Positions 12,312-25,769 of a DNA stretch of 64,000 bases are shown in pieces. The notes below the pieces were generated by a model that saw nothing but the letters and a program-made list of their open reading frames with translations, did not search any database and had not been told where the DNA came from. This DNA is from Pleurodeles waltl (Eukaryota > Chordata > Amphibia > Caudata > Salamandridae), in contig NC_090446.1 in NCBI RefSeq assembly GCF_031143425.1, positions 1,028,351,066 to 1,028,415,065 on the forward strand, written 5' to 3'. How positions within the stretch are numbered: the first letter of the stretch is position 1; every line of letters starts with the position of its first letter. Both the position numbers and the translations under genes were made by a program.

Positions 12312-15300
12312 ATTTCTACATGTCCCAGATTTAAATACTATTCCATCTACCTTGTGGGCCACAAGGCCTATATATGAGTGACATAATAACATTTTAAACT
12401 ACGGGATTCCCCTATCAAAAGGGCTATTTCGACATGCTGAGCTGCAAGTTCCAACTGCAACACTCAGGCTACATTGGTAGGTCTGAAGTAATGTTTTCCT
12501 TGTCAAACCAGTGGATGGAAAAATAAGTGCCATGAGTGTAGTCTCTACACCATGTACTATTAACTTACAGGAGAAATAGATGACCAGCCAGGGAGTAGTC
12601 AATTTTTACATGTTTTTGGGGTTAGAGCAAATACTCTGCGCACTTGACAGTAGTGCTCCAATGTGCAGAGACTAAAACCCAGCATTAAAATTCACCAAAA
12701 CAATGGGTGTGACCACTTAATAAGCTGGCATTTTCTCACTGTTTCTGTATAGAAAATGTAGCCATTGGCCCATTGTGCATGAAGAGAAGCAGATCGGTTT
12801 TGAGAGTGCCCCTCGTAGCACACTGATATTGAACAGTTTCAGGAAATTCTCTTAAGATCTTATGTTTGATCTTCGTCCTGGTTTATTTTGAAGGATTGGG
12901 GGATAAGTGGTTTTATGGATATTGATTACAGATTTAGAGCAGTGTTTGTATAGAGAGGAGTCAGAGTAGGCCATAATAAATATTGTGAAGATGTTGCATA
13001 AGATGCACAGGCAATTTAGTATGCATGGATGATGGAGAAGAAGGATTCCCGTGGATTGAGACCCCGGTCACCAGAACCACATCAAGGTGTCCGATGCAGC
13101 GGGCCTTTTGCTCACATCAGATTCTTGTTGTGGCAAATTTGTTTAGTTAATTGCTCTATGTAATTTGTTCCCTTCATTTAAATAATTGCCGTATGTTATT
13201 TACTAGTTTTTTTTTGTCCTGGCATTAGTAAACATTGTGTGTAAGGGCTAGTCCATCAATGAAGTTGCTTACCCTATAAAATGGCTGCCATTAGCACTTC
13301 AGTTTCACAGTGTGATCTGCTTTGTCTTTCCAAAATGGCAGTCTACTTCTATTATAAGTAGCTGTGTACATGGCTCCAATGTGTTGTTTTGGTCCACTTA
13401 TAAAATGACGGCATTTGCATGCACCCTTATTATGCTGGCTGCTCATGTAGCTTGACATATGGGAAGCATTTAAACACTTTGGCACCATCTTTCACAACCA
13501 TTGTCTTTATAGTTTTGGTGCTTTTGCTAAAATTAGCCTGTTAGTAATTGTGATGCTTTAAGGGCCGTTCTCTCTACTTCACATCACAAGTGGTGACATG
13601 TGTCTCTGAAATGTATGCGCATGCCGTTTTAATTTGCTACTGTTTGCTTGTTTGTTCTGCCAGGTAATACGCCAGTCCCTTACCTTCTTCCTGGAAGACT
13701 GGTTAGCAGGAGCCTCGCCAGTGCTCCTTGGTGTGCTCCTGCTAAGCCAATGCATGCACTTGTCCCTCCCCGATAGCTTACATCCACTGCAGGGAGGAAC
13801 AAGGTAGCTGGACCTGCGCTACCCCCACCGGCCTCTGGTTACTGTTCACGATGAAGCACTGACTGTGTTTCCCACTGCTGTTGTTCCTTTGCGTAGATCC
13901 TATGTGCCACGCAGGACAGTTTGTTGGAAGGGCTTTCTGTGGGTTGAAGGGAAAGATGTTCACTGTCAGCTAGGCAGGGGCGACTTGGCATTAGGGAAAG
14001 GGGCAACAGTGCAAACCGAATTCCTGTCAGGAACTTACAGTTGCACAACTTTTAGAGGTTCTGGAATGTTGAGTACCATTGTGGTTCTTTATTCCACTAT
14101 GAAGTGTTTTAAACAGACTGCAACAGCAGGATGCGACATCACACACTCTCATCACCAGGACCTCCATGCAATACTGTCCTCCGCCTTCCTTCTCAGCCAA
14201 AATGGCAGGAAGCATTAGCCTACAGAGGCCTGACATGCATTTGCCCGGTGATCGTCGCCCAGTCCGTGACAAACTTTCATCAGATAGTTGGGCTACCAGT
14301 TATGCTCAGTAAACTCCAAATGCGGTGGCAAACCTGTTGGAGTGCTTGGTTAGGATTTGGTAAAATCTGGTCATCTTCTCTTTATACTGTGCATGTGTTA
14401 CACTTCATCACCTTCCTCTTAAGCACCATCTTTTTGCTCTCTGCAGTGAGTATTCTTCCATTAATCTCCTTCACTTGACAATATACATACAGCCACACAC
14501 ACATCGTTTTTCCTTTGCTACTGTTGAAAACTGAGTACCTCCTTCACACACTTTCCTCTGTTGTCATAATTACTAAAAGAGCAGCCAACTTCAGTATTTC
14601 TCTGGTGGGCAGAGCTGTAAAACACAAGCCTTCAAACGTTTGATGTAATCAAATGTGGCATACCAGAAGTGTAGTTACATGTACCACTGAGGACGCCACT
14701 GGACATATAAAAACAGGTAGTTGAAGACTTAAGGCATTGTTCCACAATTCCCACAACATCTACTCAGTTATTGACAGTCATGTGACACAATTGGGGCTAT
14801 TCGCAGAGGCAAGTTACACTTGTGAGTAATTCATACATATAATATTACTCATAAACTTATGAGTAACTTTACTTCTTTTGGCTAGTCACACAATCTGACT
14901 GCAGGACCACTCAAAAGTGTAGACTTACACAACTCTGTACCCTGAAAAACGGGGCAGAACCACATTCACAAGCATACATTACTACTAAAAACAGTAGTAA
15001 GTCAAGCACCAACCATTGCCAGCCACTGGCACTACAACTCCATTTAAAAGAAAATAATGGAGACAGTGACTTAACTGAAAACCCCATTAAAAATAGGGTT
15101 AATTGAAATTAAATAATTAAAAATAGTTTAATATATACAGAGATTTAATTTTATGTTAACAATATATAACTTTAACACATATTTCTTTATTAAGTCATAA
15201 AATATTTTAATAACCATTGTGCATTTAAAAAATAATTTGACTTACTATTAATTAATAGTATATTTCGCTTTAAATAGTTGTTAATGCATAGTAAACATGT

Positions 15301-16082
15301 TTTTAGATAGCTGGGAAATTATATCTAATATAATCTTGAGAAAAATACTCTTCATTTAATTTAATTAATTACAATTGTTTTCCTAATAAAATGGTACTAG
15401 GACCATCTGTTATTCAGATCGCTAGCTGTGTAGCATGAAAGCACTATCTTGGAAAAGTTATTATTGGTAGTGCTAAATTAAGGTGGCACTGAGTACATGA
15501 TGGCAGAAGGACCATCCTGGGGACAGTGTGATAATTAGCTTGCAAATGGAAAGGGATCTAAAATTCTGTGAAATACAAAGGCACATTGGGAAATCACTTG
15601 TTACTTTACTTGCTCTAGGAAATCTTCTTATCTTAAAATATGTGCTTCCATTTACATTTAAAATTGTTGGTTTTATTTCAAGCATTTACATGTTGCTTGA
15701 ATGATAAAATGAACAACTTTATGTTTGTGTCCAGTCGCAGCCCTTCTTTACTGAAAGCCCTTCCTGACATAGATATAGAACTAAATTGTTAAGAATAATG
15801 TTTAGTACATTGGCTGTTCATTTCATATGTCTCTTCTCCATTCCCACTGTTGCAAAATGCAAGTCATAGGAGGACTATGTCTATAAGACTACTCCAGTTT
15901 TGAAAATATGGTCACCCTACTTGCAATTTTAATGTATACTCTTATCTTACTGGACGTAGCAGCGCTGAGACGTTGGGAGCTTTGTATGTGAGTTTTGTAT
16001 GTGCTACTCTGTGACTCCAACCTCCTCTGCCTCCCCAGCCACCACAAGGCCATCTACCAGAGTCTACAAAAATGGCACATAC
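12312..16082. other. Non-coding, partly very A/T-rich
   Basis: I see no gene here. Positions 14990-15480 are strongly A/T-rich. AAAATGGC-type words recur at about 13277, 13332 and 13406. Short open frames are scattered, interrupted and show no family motifs. Nothing marks a promoter or exon. Confidence 0.5.
14845..14866. repeat. Perfect 22-bp palindrome
   Basis: The sequence consists of TTACTCATAA, a 2-bp centre AC and TTATGAGTAA, so the 10-bp arms pair perfectly. GAGTAA/TTACTC words also occur just upstream at 14824. It probably marks the centre of an old palindromic element. Confidence 0.7.
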
Positions 16083-16563
16083 CCAGGGGCCGCTCCTCCA
16101 TTAGGGTGGAGGAGTGCTGCCCCCTGCCAGCAGTGGCAGCTGCAAAACCTTTCAAGAAAATGATAATAAACTATATTTATTATCATTTTCTTGGAAAGGG
16201 GCGGGGCATTGGGTGTGATGAGCACTTGAGGGGTGTGCACAGAGCACTCCCCTCAGAGCGCATGTGTGTTTGGCAGACCGTTTTTGGGCCGGCCAAACAC
16301 ACATGCGTAGTAGGCTCTGGCTGGAGAGAGCCTGCACAGGCTCCCAGTCTGCCTGGGAGCGCCCTGGCTGGGCGCTCCCTGCCAATCCTGATGTTGCTTT
16401 GAGCAGCGTCAGAATTGGCCGGAGGGCTGCAGCCTGGAGCTACAAAAGACAGAGGAGCGGTGGAGTAGGTAAGTGTTTTTTAAAATTAATTTATAATTTA
16501 ATTGTTATTTCTCCCCACTCCCGCACGTCACCCCGCCCCTTCTGGTTGTCGTGAGCCGCAACC
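16083..16563. repeat. Hairpin-rich repeat, unclassified
   Basis: Several stem-loops follow one another: CTCCTCCATTAGGGTGGAGGAG (16095-16116); a long A/T-rich stem from CAAGAAAATGATAATAAA (16153-16170) to its complement at 16176-16193; and GCATGTGTGTTTGGC (16260-16274) pairing with GCCAAACACACATGC (16293-16307). The architecture resembles a MITE or foldback element, but no target duplication was identified and it does not share termini with the Harbinger hairpin arrays. Ends are approximate. Confidence 0.55.
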
Positions 16564-17342
16564 GCACATAGCAAGTTTGTATCAAGACTTCAGAGAAGTT
16601 TAAGTGCATCCTTGTGACACTGGACCTAATACTCGGAGAGGACAAAATCCAGGATTCCTGATAAAAGGAGAGTTCTGACAGAGGTGCAATTAAAGGTCAG
16701 GTTCTAGCCATTCCCAGCAGGTGTGACATTTAGCCTACTGTGAGTGAGAGCTCAACCTGTCTTCCAAATGTGTAAGTCTCACTCATAGTGAGTGAGATTT
16801 TGGGTCTCTGATACACATTTTGGACTTGAACAGAGACATTGAGGCTACTCACTTTGCATTATGCATTATACAAGACTGAAAGGTTTTATGAAAAACAGAA
16901 CTACAGAAACACCTCTTGGGTAATGAAACAACACTTTGAGCTAGGGAACATATACCACTCAAAACGAAGTAAAACACGTTAAATGTAACAGGGACTGCAT
17001 CAGTAGCTTGATTACCTTCAGTGTTCTTGCACACAATGTCGAGAAAGAAGTCAAAGTTTTCGCTTGCAAAGTTACAGACATGAGTATAGGTCCCAAGAAG
17101 GAGCAGTTTTGATGCTTGTTTTTAATTATTGCCAGTGCTGAGTACTAGCAGGACCCACCCCACTTAAAACCTTGAGTATATTTATTATACAGAAAGTTGA
17201 ATGTCGGAACAGAGAAGGCTCACAAATGCACCCACGAAATGCATATGCAGGATTTGTGCTATACTTAACATAACCTACAATTAATATTCTCCCAGGAAGG
17301 TTTTGAAAGGGCTTCTTATTTGCGGAACTATCCGAGGTCAAC

Positions 17343-18060
17343 TTGGACAGTCACAGTTCTGACAACGGGATAGAGCGCACTAGCTCTGAGAGAGACTTCC
17401 GCTGACGGGATGTGGGGTGTGGGGGTGTGGCTGCACAGCAGCTGCACTTGGCTGAGCTTTGCTCGCTACCAGCTGCAGCCTGTGCTCCCGGGGCCACTTC
17501 AAGGTCGCTCGGAGGTCTTTTCCAGCGGGGGAGAGTGGGGAGCTTTCCCTGAGCCCGCCCAGTGCCTGGCCGAGCACTGGCACTTGCGGCACTTGCATCT
17601 GCCCAAAACGCCTCGCCTGGTGCCTGGTCCAACGCTTACTGTCAGGTGCTGAGTCTGCCCTGCAGCTGTGGCTTCCCAGAGACCTCCCCCGAGATTGAGG
17701 ATAAAGGCTTGTGCTGCCTGTTCGGGCGCGGTGTGAGGAGGGCGTTTGGTGATCCGGTGTACCTGGGGGGCGCCTTTGAGGCCCCGAGGTCACTTATGGT
17801 GGCAAAGAAGCAGAGGAAAAGAAGCGTGGGTGAGAGGAGTCTGGACCCACCAGTGTCAGGGGCAGAACAAGTAAGCTGCAAGACACCCTTCCCCTCCCTT
17901 TTGTATATTTCCACTAAATATTTACTTTTCTTGCCTGGTCCCACCTTCCCCCTGCCTGGACAGGCTTGTAGGAGACAGGGTGCTGTCGGAAGGAGGTGTA
18001 GCAAGGGGCAGTTCCTATTAAGTCGTGAGTGCTGCATGACAAGGAAGATGTGAGAACCCC
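17343..18060. other. GC-rich non-coding segment
   Basis: This stretch is clearly richer in G, C and CpG than its flanks. Open frames on both strands are Pro/Gly/Ala-rich with no recognisable domain and look like a consequence of composition. It could be the CpG-rich leader of a retroelement, possibly of the LINE downstream, or an isolated CpG island. The sequence alone does not decide. Confidence 0.35.
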
Positions 18061-18099
18061 AGAAAGGAGGTGTGGCTGCGACTTATTTGCTTTCTTCAA

Positions 18100-19660
18100 G
18101 ACCCAGCTTGGGACTGTCAGGAATCCCCAAGGGTTAAATCATATCTCTGTTCTTGGTTAAACCTTCATGTTTCTAAGTAAACATAATGGGCTGTGTTACA
18201 CAATTGGTTTTATCAATGCTTGTTTTACCAATGCTTGTTTGCTAATGTGAGCAGGTGTAGACATGTTCTTCTAATTAGGTGTGGTGTAGACATGTGCTTC
18301 TAATTGGGTGTGGTGACTCATCCACATGTGGAAACTCAACTGCTTTCCTGATTGGCTACAAATAGCAGAGAAAAGCATGCTTCCCTGCCTGGCTTTGTTT
18401 TGCTCTCTGATCTCAGCATCTGATTTGGCAGTCCAGCCCCTGCTGTCATCCTCGTATTCAGGACTTTTGAGGCAAATCTTTTCTTCATTCCTGTACCAGC
18501 TGACACCAGGCATTCCTCCAGCACTCCAGAAAAGACTGTAGCTATTCTCCAGGGAGTTTGTTCTTTGAGCGCTGCGCTTTCCTAGAACTGCTGGTGTATT
18601 TCAGACCTCATATTTTGTCAGAGTGCTTATCCTGAAGAGACAAATGCATTTCTGAACATTCTACAGTATTATTGTAGTTACTTGCCTAAATGTGCTTCAG
18701 GAAATCTGCTTGAGCTCAAGTACTACAAAAAGTGACAGTGCAATTTTAAAAGAGCATTTACGTGACTTTTCTTTCTCTAATAGCGTAACTCTTGGATTTA
18801 AATTGTGTCATTCATGCCTGTGTTTCAGGTTTGAGGAATTTGCTTTTGGAGGGTTTTTCACACACACAGTGAAACCAAACCAAACTGTGCCACCCTAACT
18901 GGTTAAACCCAGTGTGGACATTTGTATTTCTTGGATTGTTTTTGTTCCTGTTAGTTTAACCCTATGCATGCAGGAAAGTTATACGTTATACGTGATATAA
19001 TGAATGCCCTTGTTTGTCTTCCTTGTGCATGATAAGTGCAACCACAGTTCTAATTGTAGTGTGCAACAGTGAATCTCTGTGAAGCCAGCCCTAGTGTCGC
19101 AGTACTTATTGTTATGGTACTCAGTTTTGGTAATGCAGCGTTAGTAATTGTGCCAACAGTTATTATTATCCAAGAAAAGTGCTGGAGCATCCCGGAGTTC
19201 TTCTACCGCTCCTGTGCCGATATCAGAAAGAGAGATTCAGTTTCAAGGAAGTTGAGTGCACTAACTCTACTATCACTCTGTCAACAATGACCTGCCCCGA
19301 CGATACAGGGTGCCTAGCTGGACCGGCAAGACGTGGCAGTGTTTTGTCTCTTTCTCTTTCACTCCCCCTTTCCTTTTTCGGCACCTGCTGGGGTTTCTTT
19401 GTCCACCAGGAAGTGCCCAGAGGTGTTCCAGGAAGTCGGGGGCATACCATCACCCCTGCAGACATCCTGCTTTTCAGGTGAGTGGCCCCGTATCAACAGT
19501 GACCATCTGAGAGTCTCTGCAATTGGGGCCTATCTGCATTAGCCGTTCGGAAAAATTGATTGCTCCATCTCTTTTTATATTCTAATTTTTGTGAGAACTT
19601 TTCCGGTGCTCTCTTGTGGTACGTGCTGGTACTGGTGTCAATTAAGGGTGTGGTAACTTT
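18100..19660 (+). other. LTR-like non-coding sequence upstream of the LINE
   Basis: The sequence includes CTGATTGGCTACAAATAGCA near 18344, which resembles a CCAAT-like plus TATA-like promoter arrangement followed by a CTCTCTGATCTCAGC start-like region. A local duplication of GTAGACATGT.CTTCTAATT occurs at 18257 and 18288. No matching second LTR, target duplication or coding sequence is visible. It may be a retroelement promoter or the 5-prime leader of the LINE that follows. Confidence 0.3.
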
Positions 19661-19672
19661 CCCACTGAAAGA

Positions 19673-21185
19673 ATGACCGCCAAACTCTTGCAAAGAAGCA
19701 GGACGTTCCTCAGTCGGGCATGTAAAAGGACCAAGTCTAACCCCTTAAGAAATATGGGCTTTCATCATCTAAGCTTAAAAGGCATCAATACCATCCTGAC
19801 GTTTCTCCAAAAGGAGCCACTTAAAGAACTGGGCACCAATGATGTAAATGGACAACCGGTTAACTGTCCCCTATTCCCGGGGAGAGAATAGGGGACCTCT
19901 GGGAAGGGTCTCTATGAATAATACTGCCCCCTCGGAGAATGGGGTTGGCGCCCCGGAGTAGGGAATTTAACCCTCCCAGACATTGATGCAGAAGTGAATG
20001 GTATCGTTATTGAAGGGAATTTCTCCAATTGTTGCCTGACTATGCCTCCGGTGGGTAAATCTAAAATTAGTCCTTCAGGCTTAAGGTTGTTTAGTAGTAC
20101 CCCTACTGAGTCCTCTTTCTCTCCAGCTATGCCTACCTTGACGCCAGATCTGGGGTGCTCTGAGAATCTACTGAGTGATCCTCCAGATCAATATACTATA
20201 TTTTTGGAGTCCTTTAAATGTCTTGAGAGAATATTATCTTCAATTCTGACACTTCTAGAAAAATCTTTAAATAATTCTGATCATACCCAAGACATATTAT
20301 CATCTATACTGAAGGCTTTGCTAGATCAAAAGAATGCCAAATTAGGTATGGATGACAAACTATTTATTGCTGCAAAGGTTGGATCTCTATATTTAGAGGG
20401 TCAAAGCTCTAGCACACACCTGCCCCCAACTGCCTCTCATGCTCTTTTAACACCTTGTACTCAGCCCACTTTTTTCAGTCAGGGAACTCAGGTGGGCAAG
20501 CCTCAAGGACTGACAACATCTTTAAATCCACAGGATTCCTTGATGCAAGAAAGTGTTGTTTATTCTTTGGAAAAGCTCTTCTCTAGTCCTCTATCCATGA
20601 GTAATAGTGCACAATCCATAACTGATTCTGCACCCGTAAAAACAGAGTCAAATCTTTTGGTGACACCCTTTCCCATTTTTCTGCCCTAAGTCCCTCTTGC
20701 TTCGAGCATAATAGGAGTTTGGCTGTAAAAGAGGTTACAGAGAGGAGAAGCGCCAAGAAAAAAGTGGGGAAAAAGGGGAAACAACGCATTTACAAAAAAA
20801 ACTCAAGAAAGGTTAAGTTTGAGAATATAGGCCCTGATGGGCCTTTGATTACCAGGAAGATCATGATCTGGCCCAGAGGAAGGAGATGCCTAAGGACATG
20901 CGAACTGTGGGACTGTTGCTCCCCGGGGGAATACAAGATTGGACCCCTGGTTGGGGTTGGCAATATAACAAATCACCAGATTCAGTGAGTTTTGTGTCAG
21001 ATTTAAATCCATGTACTGCTCCATTTTGTAATGAGAATGTGATTACAGGGTCTTTGAAAATAGCCTCTGATTATCACCAGGGCGGGGAAGTTTCCAGTAG
21101 GAAGGAACCTGAAAAAGGTCACATGATGACTCCAGAATGTTTGGAGTTTTCCGCTCCATTTTCTTGTCATATCTTGTTTTGCTGA
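19673..21185 (+). pseudogene. LINE ORF1 remnant
   Basis: The longest piece is 19994-20689, preceded in frame-broken form by 19673-19891 (MTAKLLQRSRTFLSRACKRT) and followed by a basic segment near 20719-20810 (ERRSAKKKVGKKGKQRIYKK) and a frame-shifted continuation to about 21185. A predicted helical stretch (LESFKCLERILSSILTLLEK, about 20205-20265) could be the multimerisation coiled coil. I see no RRM or zinc-knuckle signature. Position just before the endonuclease is the main reason to call it ORF1, the nucleic-acid-binding partner of the reverse transcriptase. Confidence 0.6.
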
Positions 21186-24100
21186 CATTGAGGAGTTAAA
21201 ATTAATTGATAGCAGGGATATTGTTTGTGTATCTCTCGATCAGAGGGGAGATGAGTTAATATCGAAAGTTTGGTTTACCGCTAAAGTCGTTGTGAATTTG
21301 ATCTTAGATAACTGTGAGCTATTACCATGTAGAGGCATAGATGTGCTCCCAGTATGGGGAGAAATGTTGTGCAAATGGCAGCAATCTTCCCCTGATCCTC
21401 TTATGATTGATATTCCCTGCCACCAAGTGCTGGACCTCTCTCCTTCTGTTCTGGGTTAAGTGACAGTTTGCCTGTCCCATGATAAAAGAGTGGTGAAATG
21501 TATGGGAGAAGCCCCCTTTCTCAACTCTGGTTCCTATCAGGAAAATTGGAGATGGCTGGCGGGAACATTAAATAGCACTCGGGTGAAGGGAAAATCACTA
21601 TACCCCAGTTACTAACCTTAATTTCACAGTGGTCTCTGGAATGCTGCAGGATTGGGGAATCACTTGGAAAAATTAGATTTGATCCGATCATGGAAGGCTG
21701 ACTTAACTTGCATCTAGGAGACCTGGAGGGTATCGGACTTCCCTTGTCCCGGGTACTCGGTTCTTTGTACAAAGGCGCAGCCTTCTCTGAAATGGCACGC
21801 AAAAGGGGGTATTGCTATGTTGTTAAGTAACAACTATAAATGGGATTTTGTTCTTCTTCCAGTCTCTTCAAATTTTTTCCAGATTGTGAGATTGTTTTTA
21901 AGGCTGGAGAACGGTAGGAAATTTCCCTTATTAATAGTATTAATAGTAAATGTTTATATCCCTCCAGATAAGGATCATGATGCAGCTTTATTACATATGC
22001 TTGATCATATTTTTGCCATCTGCTCAAACTCACAGGAGTGTGCAGATGAGGTATTGATTATGGGGGATTTAAATTGTAAGATCTCTAACCTTCTTTTTCC
22101 TCCTTTTGTGATTTAGAGAGGAAGACTGTGATGAATATCTCTCCCATTCTATTCCCCCCTAGAATTAGGACAGATAAAAGAGGGTGGATTTTATTGGAAG
22201 GGTTGAGGAACCTTTGTTGTATTATTCTAAATGGGCATTTTTGCTCTGATTCCCCTGCAGCCTTCACCCACAAATCTTTACAAAGTAATTATATTATTGA
22301 TTATATGATGGCCTCCTATGCCATCGCCCAACTGGTGGAGGATATGAAAATTACTGATACACAGTTTAGTGATTATAAGATTCTCAATCTATCTCTCAAA
22401 AAACAGTTACCCACAACTGAGTCATGGATTTTAAAGGGCATGGATATTAGTTTTAATGGAAAAATGGGTAGAATTTATTGGACACCGGCTAAAACTCTAC
22501 ATGTTAAAGATGTCCTCGAATTTTTGGTAAGATCTATCTCTGATTGGAGTGGGAATCCATTAAACTATTTTCCCAAACTCATGAGATTTGTTACTCAAAG
22601 TGATCAGCTTAAACCCAGATCAACCCTCTCAAGAGAAAGTAAAGTTATTGGTCCTACTGTTGAATAGAGAAATCAATAAATTGGTAAGGAAAAGATATGA
22701 TGGGGAGTCTAGGGAAAGTAATAGGAAAATATTCCTCCTAAAAAGAAGAAGGGTGCATATGAAGAGAAGTATAAGGAAGAAGGAGGGGGATCAGATGTGG
22801 GTAGCATTGAGGGAAGCTGCTGTGTACAAAAATTCTCGAAAATTTTGGTTGATTATATCTGGTGTGGAAACCACAAATCCTCCACTGCTCCCTCGATAGA
22901 TGTAGCAGTTTGGAGGGAATTTATACTTTCTCTTTCCGCGGAAAATCGGGATTTGGATTTAAAGGGAGTGGTCCCGAGTTTAAGTAATATAGCGGAAATG
23001 AATTGTTTTGAGCCCCTTTCTGTTACCAAGATTGAGTGTTTTATAAGGTCAATGCGGGCATCTGGAGTTATGGGCCCAGATGAGGTTCCAATGGCAGTAA
23101 TTAAACAAGAACCTCAGCTCTGGGCAAGAATTCTCTACCTGGTATTTCATGCCTGCTATCCTCAAGGTAAAATCCCAGAGTTTTTGACAGGGAGTGCCAT
23201 AGTCCCCCTTTATGAAAAGGGAGACAAAACCCTCCCCATAAATTATCATCAAATTGCGTTGCCGGACGCTACTGGTAAGATTTTTGCGAAAAGCATGTTT
23301 GTGCATTTAACTTCTTGGGTGGAGGACAATGCAGTTCTCCATCTGGAGCAAGCAGGCTTCAGAAAGGAACACAATACTCTGGATAATATTTTTATATTGC
23401 AAACTATAACTGAAAAATATGTTCAGCTTTGGGTGGAGTTGTATATGCTGTTTTTGTAGATTTCTCAAATGCCTTTGATAAGGTAGATAGGAAGATTTTA
23501 TGGAAGAAACTACATGAGATGGGCATTCCACCAAACCTGTTACGCTTGGTTATTGCTTTGCACTCTTTTACCTATTGCAAAGATCTGTTAGGAGGAGAGC
23601 AGGGCCTGTCCTTTGAATTTCCCACACAAAATGGTCTGAGGCAAGGTTGCCTATTGGCTCCGTTGCTTTTTTCTCTTTATATTTGTGATTTGCCGGTTTA
23701 TTTATTGAATGCAGTTGGTTTTGCACCCAAAATTGGAGGCTGATCTATCTTTTGCCTTTTATATGCAGATGACATAGTTGTGATTGACCTCACTCCAAAA
23801 GGTTTAAATCAGCGCTTAGTCGCCCTAAATCATTATACTATGCAGCACTACTTGAAAATTAATATATCTAAATCTCAAGTAGTTTGCTTGGGAAAGGTAT
23901 GGTAAAAAAAATCTATTTTTCTTGGTCCTTGGGTCATCATAAGTTACAGTGAGTAAAAACGTATTGCTTTTTGGGAAAAATGCTATCCCACTCACTCAGT
24001 GCCCAAGACCACATTTGTAATAACATTAGTAAAGCCTTTTCTGAAGTGCAAGTGTTATTGGCTTTTTTTAATGCAGTCGGCTGGTGCCATTTTCTACATC

Positions 24101-24215
24101 TTCTCACTGCTTATCAGGCAAAGATACTGGCAACTTTTCTCTATGCTAGAGAATGTATTGAGATTTCTAAATGGGGCTTTCTCGATAAGACCGATGGACA
24201 GATTTTAAGACACCT
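21186..24215 (+). pseudogene. LINE ORF2, 5-prime part: endonuclease and reverse transcriptase
   Basis: The endonuclease is recognisable from about 21640: WNAAGL-like start, ETW (21718-21726), KGGIAMLLS, VNVYIPPDKD, IMGDLNCK (near 22060) and IIDYMMAS. The terminal SDH motif reads SDY (SDYKILNLSL), so the catalytic His is gone. The reverse transcriptase has MGPDEVPMAVIKQE, GSAIVPLYEKGDK, LEQAGFRKEHNT, then after a frameshift VFVDFSNAFDKVDR (near 23450), NGLRQGCLLAPLLFSLYICD (near 23630) and YADDIVVID (23762). The active-site YADD is intact but lies after a stop at 23741. The frame continues to the insertion at 24216. Confidence 0.9.
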
Positions 24216-24777
24216 AGGCCCTCATTCCGACCCTGGCGGTTTGAAACCGCCAGGGTGGAGGGCAACGGAAGCACCGCCAACAGGCTGGCGGTGCTTCCAG
24301 GGCTATTCTGACCACGGCGGTAAAGCCGCGGTCAGAAAAGGGGAACCGGCGGTTTCCTGCCGGTTTTCCCCTGGCCCAGGGAATCCTCCATGGCGGCGCT
24401 GCTTGCAGCGCCGCCATGGGGATTCCAACCCCCTTCCCGCCAGCCTGTTTCTGGCGGTAAAACCCGCCAGGAACAGGTGTCGTGGGGCCCCTGGGGGCCC
24501 CTGCACTGCCCATGCCACAGGCATGGGCAGTGCAGGGGCCCCCTAACAGGGCCCCACCATGATTTTCACTGTACCCGTCGCACCCCTGCAACTCCGCCGG
24601 CTCCATTCGGAGCCGGCTTCCTCGTTGCAGGGGCTTTCCCGCTGGGCCGGCGGGCGATCTTCTGGAGATCGCCCGCCGGCCCAGCGGGAAAGTCAAAATG
24701 ACCCCCGCGGTCATTTGACCGCGGTGCGGTATTTGGGCGGTTTCCGCCCGGCGGGCGGCGGGCTCGGAATGAGCCCC
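24216..24777 (+). mobile_element. Hairpin-array MITE A, 562 bp, TSD CTA
   Basis: The ends are GGCCCTCATTCCGACC and, inverted, GGGGCTCATTCCGAGC. CTA flanks both sides (24213-24215, 24778-24780). Nearly the whole interior is consecutive stem-loops, for example CCCTGGCGGTTTGAAACC... (24231-24255), GGAAGCACCGCC/GGCGGTGCTTCC (24267-24298), a stem around TCTGACC/GGTCAGA, a stem around GGAATCCTCCATGGCGGCGC, a long one centred on CCCATGCCACAGGCATGGG, and a 26-bp perfect stem from CTTTCCCGCTGGGCCGG (24633-24691). It has no coding capacity. The TCATT-type termini and 3-bp TSD point to Harbinger mobilisation. Confidence 0.92.
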
Positions 24778-24780
24778 CTA

Positions 24781-24918
24781 GTCTCCTGTAGTAATTCGAT
24801 CTCAGGGGCTGCCCTTACACTCGAATTCTGTATTAAGAGCACCTTTGTACAGGGCCTTGCGGCTGTGATTCAGAGGGCGTGTTGCCTAGCGCAAAGTAGG
24901 GACTCCTCCCTGAAACAT
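24781..24918 (+). pseudogene. LINE ORF2 segment between the two insertions
   Basis: This 138-bp island keeps an open plus-strand frame (SNSISGAALTLEFCIKSTFV, then LAAVIQRACCLAQSRDSSLK) that continues in style with the LINE sequence after 32703. It has no similarity to the flanking transposons. It shows that the hairpin array and Harbinger element 2 entered the same LINE copy about 140 bp apart. Confidence 0.75.
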
Positions 24919-25769
24919 TTAGCCCCTCATTACAACCCTGGCGGTCGGTGATAAAGCAGCGATAATATTGGCAATAGGCCGGCGGTAACAAAAATGGAAT
25001 TATGACCACGGTGGTAACCGCTGAGACAGACAGTCACTTTAACACACCGACCGACACGGCGGTATCAACAAGCACCATGGCGGTAACCGCCAACAGCCAG
25101 GCGGAAGACAATGTACCACCCACACTATTCCGACAGGCCTATCTGCCACCTTTTCCGGGGTGGTATCAACGACATCAAAAGCACGGCTGAAACAGAACAG
25201 AGAAGTCAAAGGACTCACCTCTGACGACTCAGGGATCAACCACGATGCCATGGAGCCCGAGCTGCACATATTTCCAATGCTCGTCTACCTTTTCCTGCAT
25301 TATGAGCAGCAACGCCGGCGAAGACGACCACAGTGAGTACTGCAGCCTAGCATACAAGGGAGGGGGAAGGAAAAAGAGAGTGACACGCAACACCCCCAAC
25401 ACCATACACACAAGCAGATGCACAAACATTACACATCCACCCCGTATCCCTCAGGAATAATGTAAGGACAAAATGACTGGAAGAAAGTGAGTGTAATATG
25501 ATAAAATAACATGAATAAGTGCATCACAATACAAACGTATATACATATTTACAAATGGAGGGACACTGCCCAGTCCTCAATGTCCGTGGGCCACATGGCC
25601 ACATCACATAGACCAAGGCCTCACCTCACTCCTGCAACAACACGGAGAGAACACTGCAGGGGCATCAGGTCAAAACTACACAGGAACCTCAGGGGGACGG
25701 GTAATGGGGGCACATCAGCTAGAAGATGGTACAACACCACTGGTCCTGGAGGGGGCTACATGCCCTGTG

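Noticed and set aside
17380..18053. Overlapping frames of 130-163 codons on both strands, considered as a host exon or promoter CpG island gene
   Set aside because: No splice sites, domain or codon pattern supports a gene. High GC explains the length.
23971..24714. Frames of 191 and 166 codons over 23971-24714
   Set aside because: The first reads from the LINE into the hairpin array and the second is wholly within the array. The stems generate stop-free GC-rich frames on both strands.
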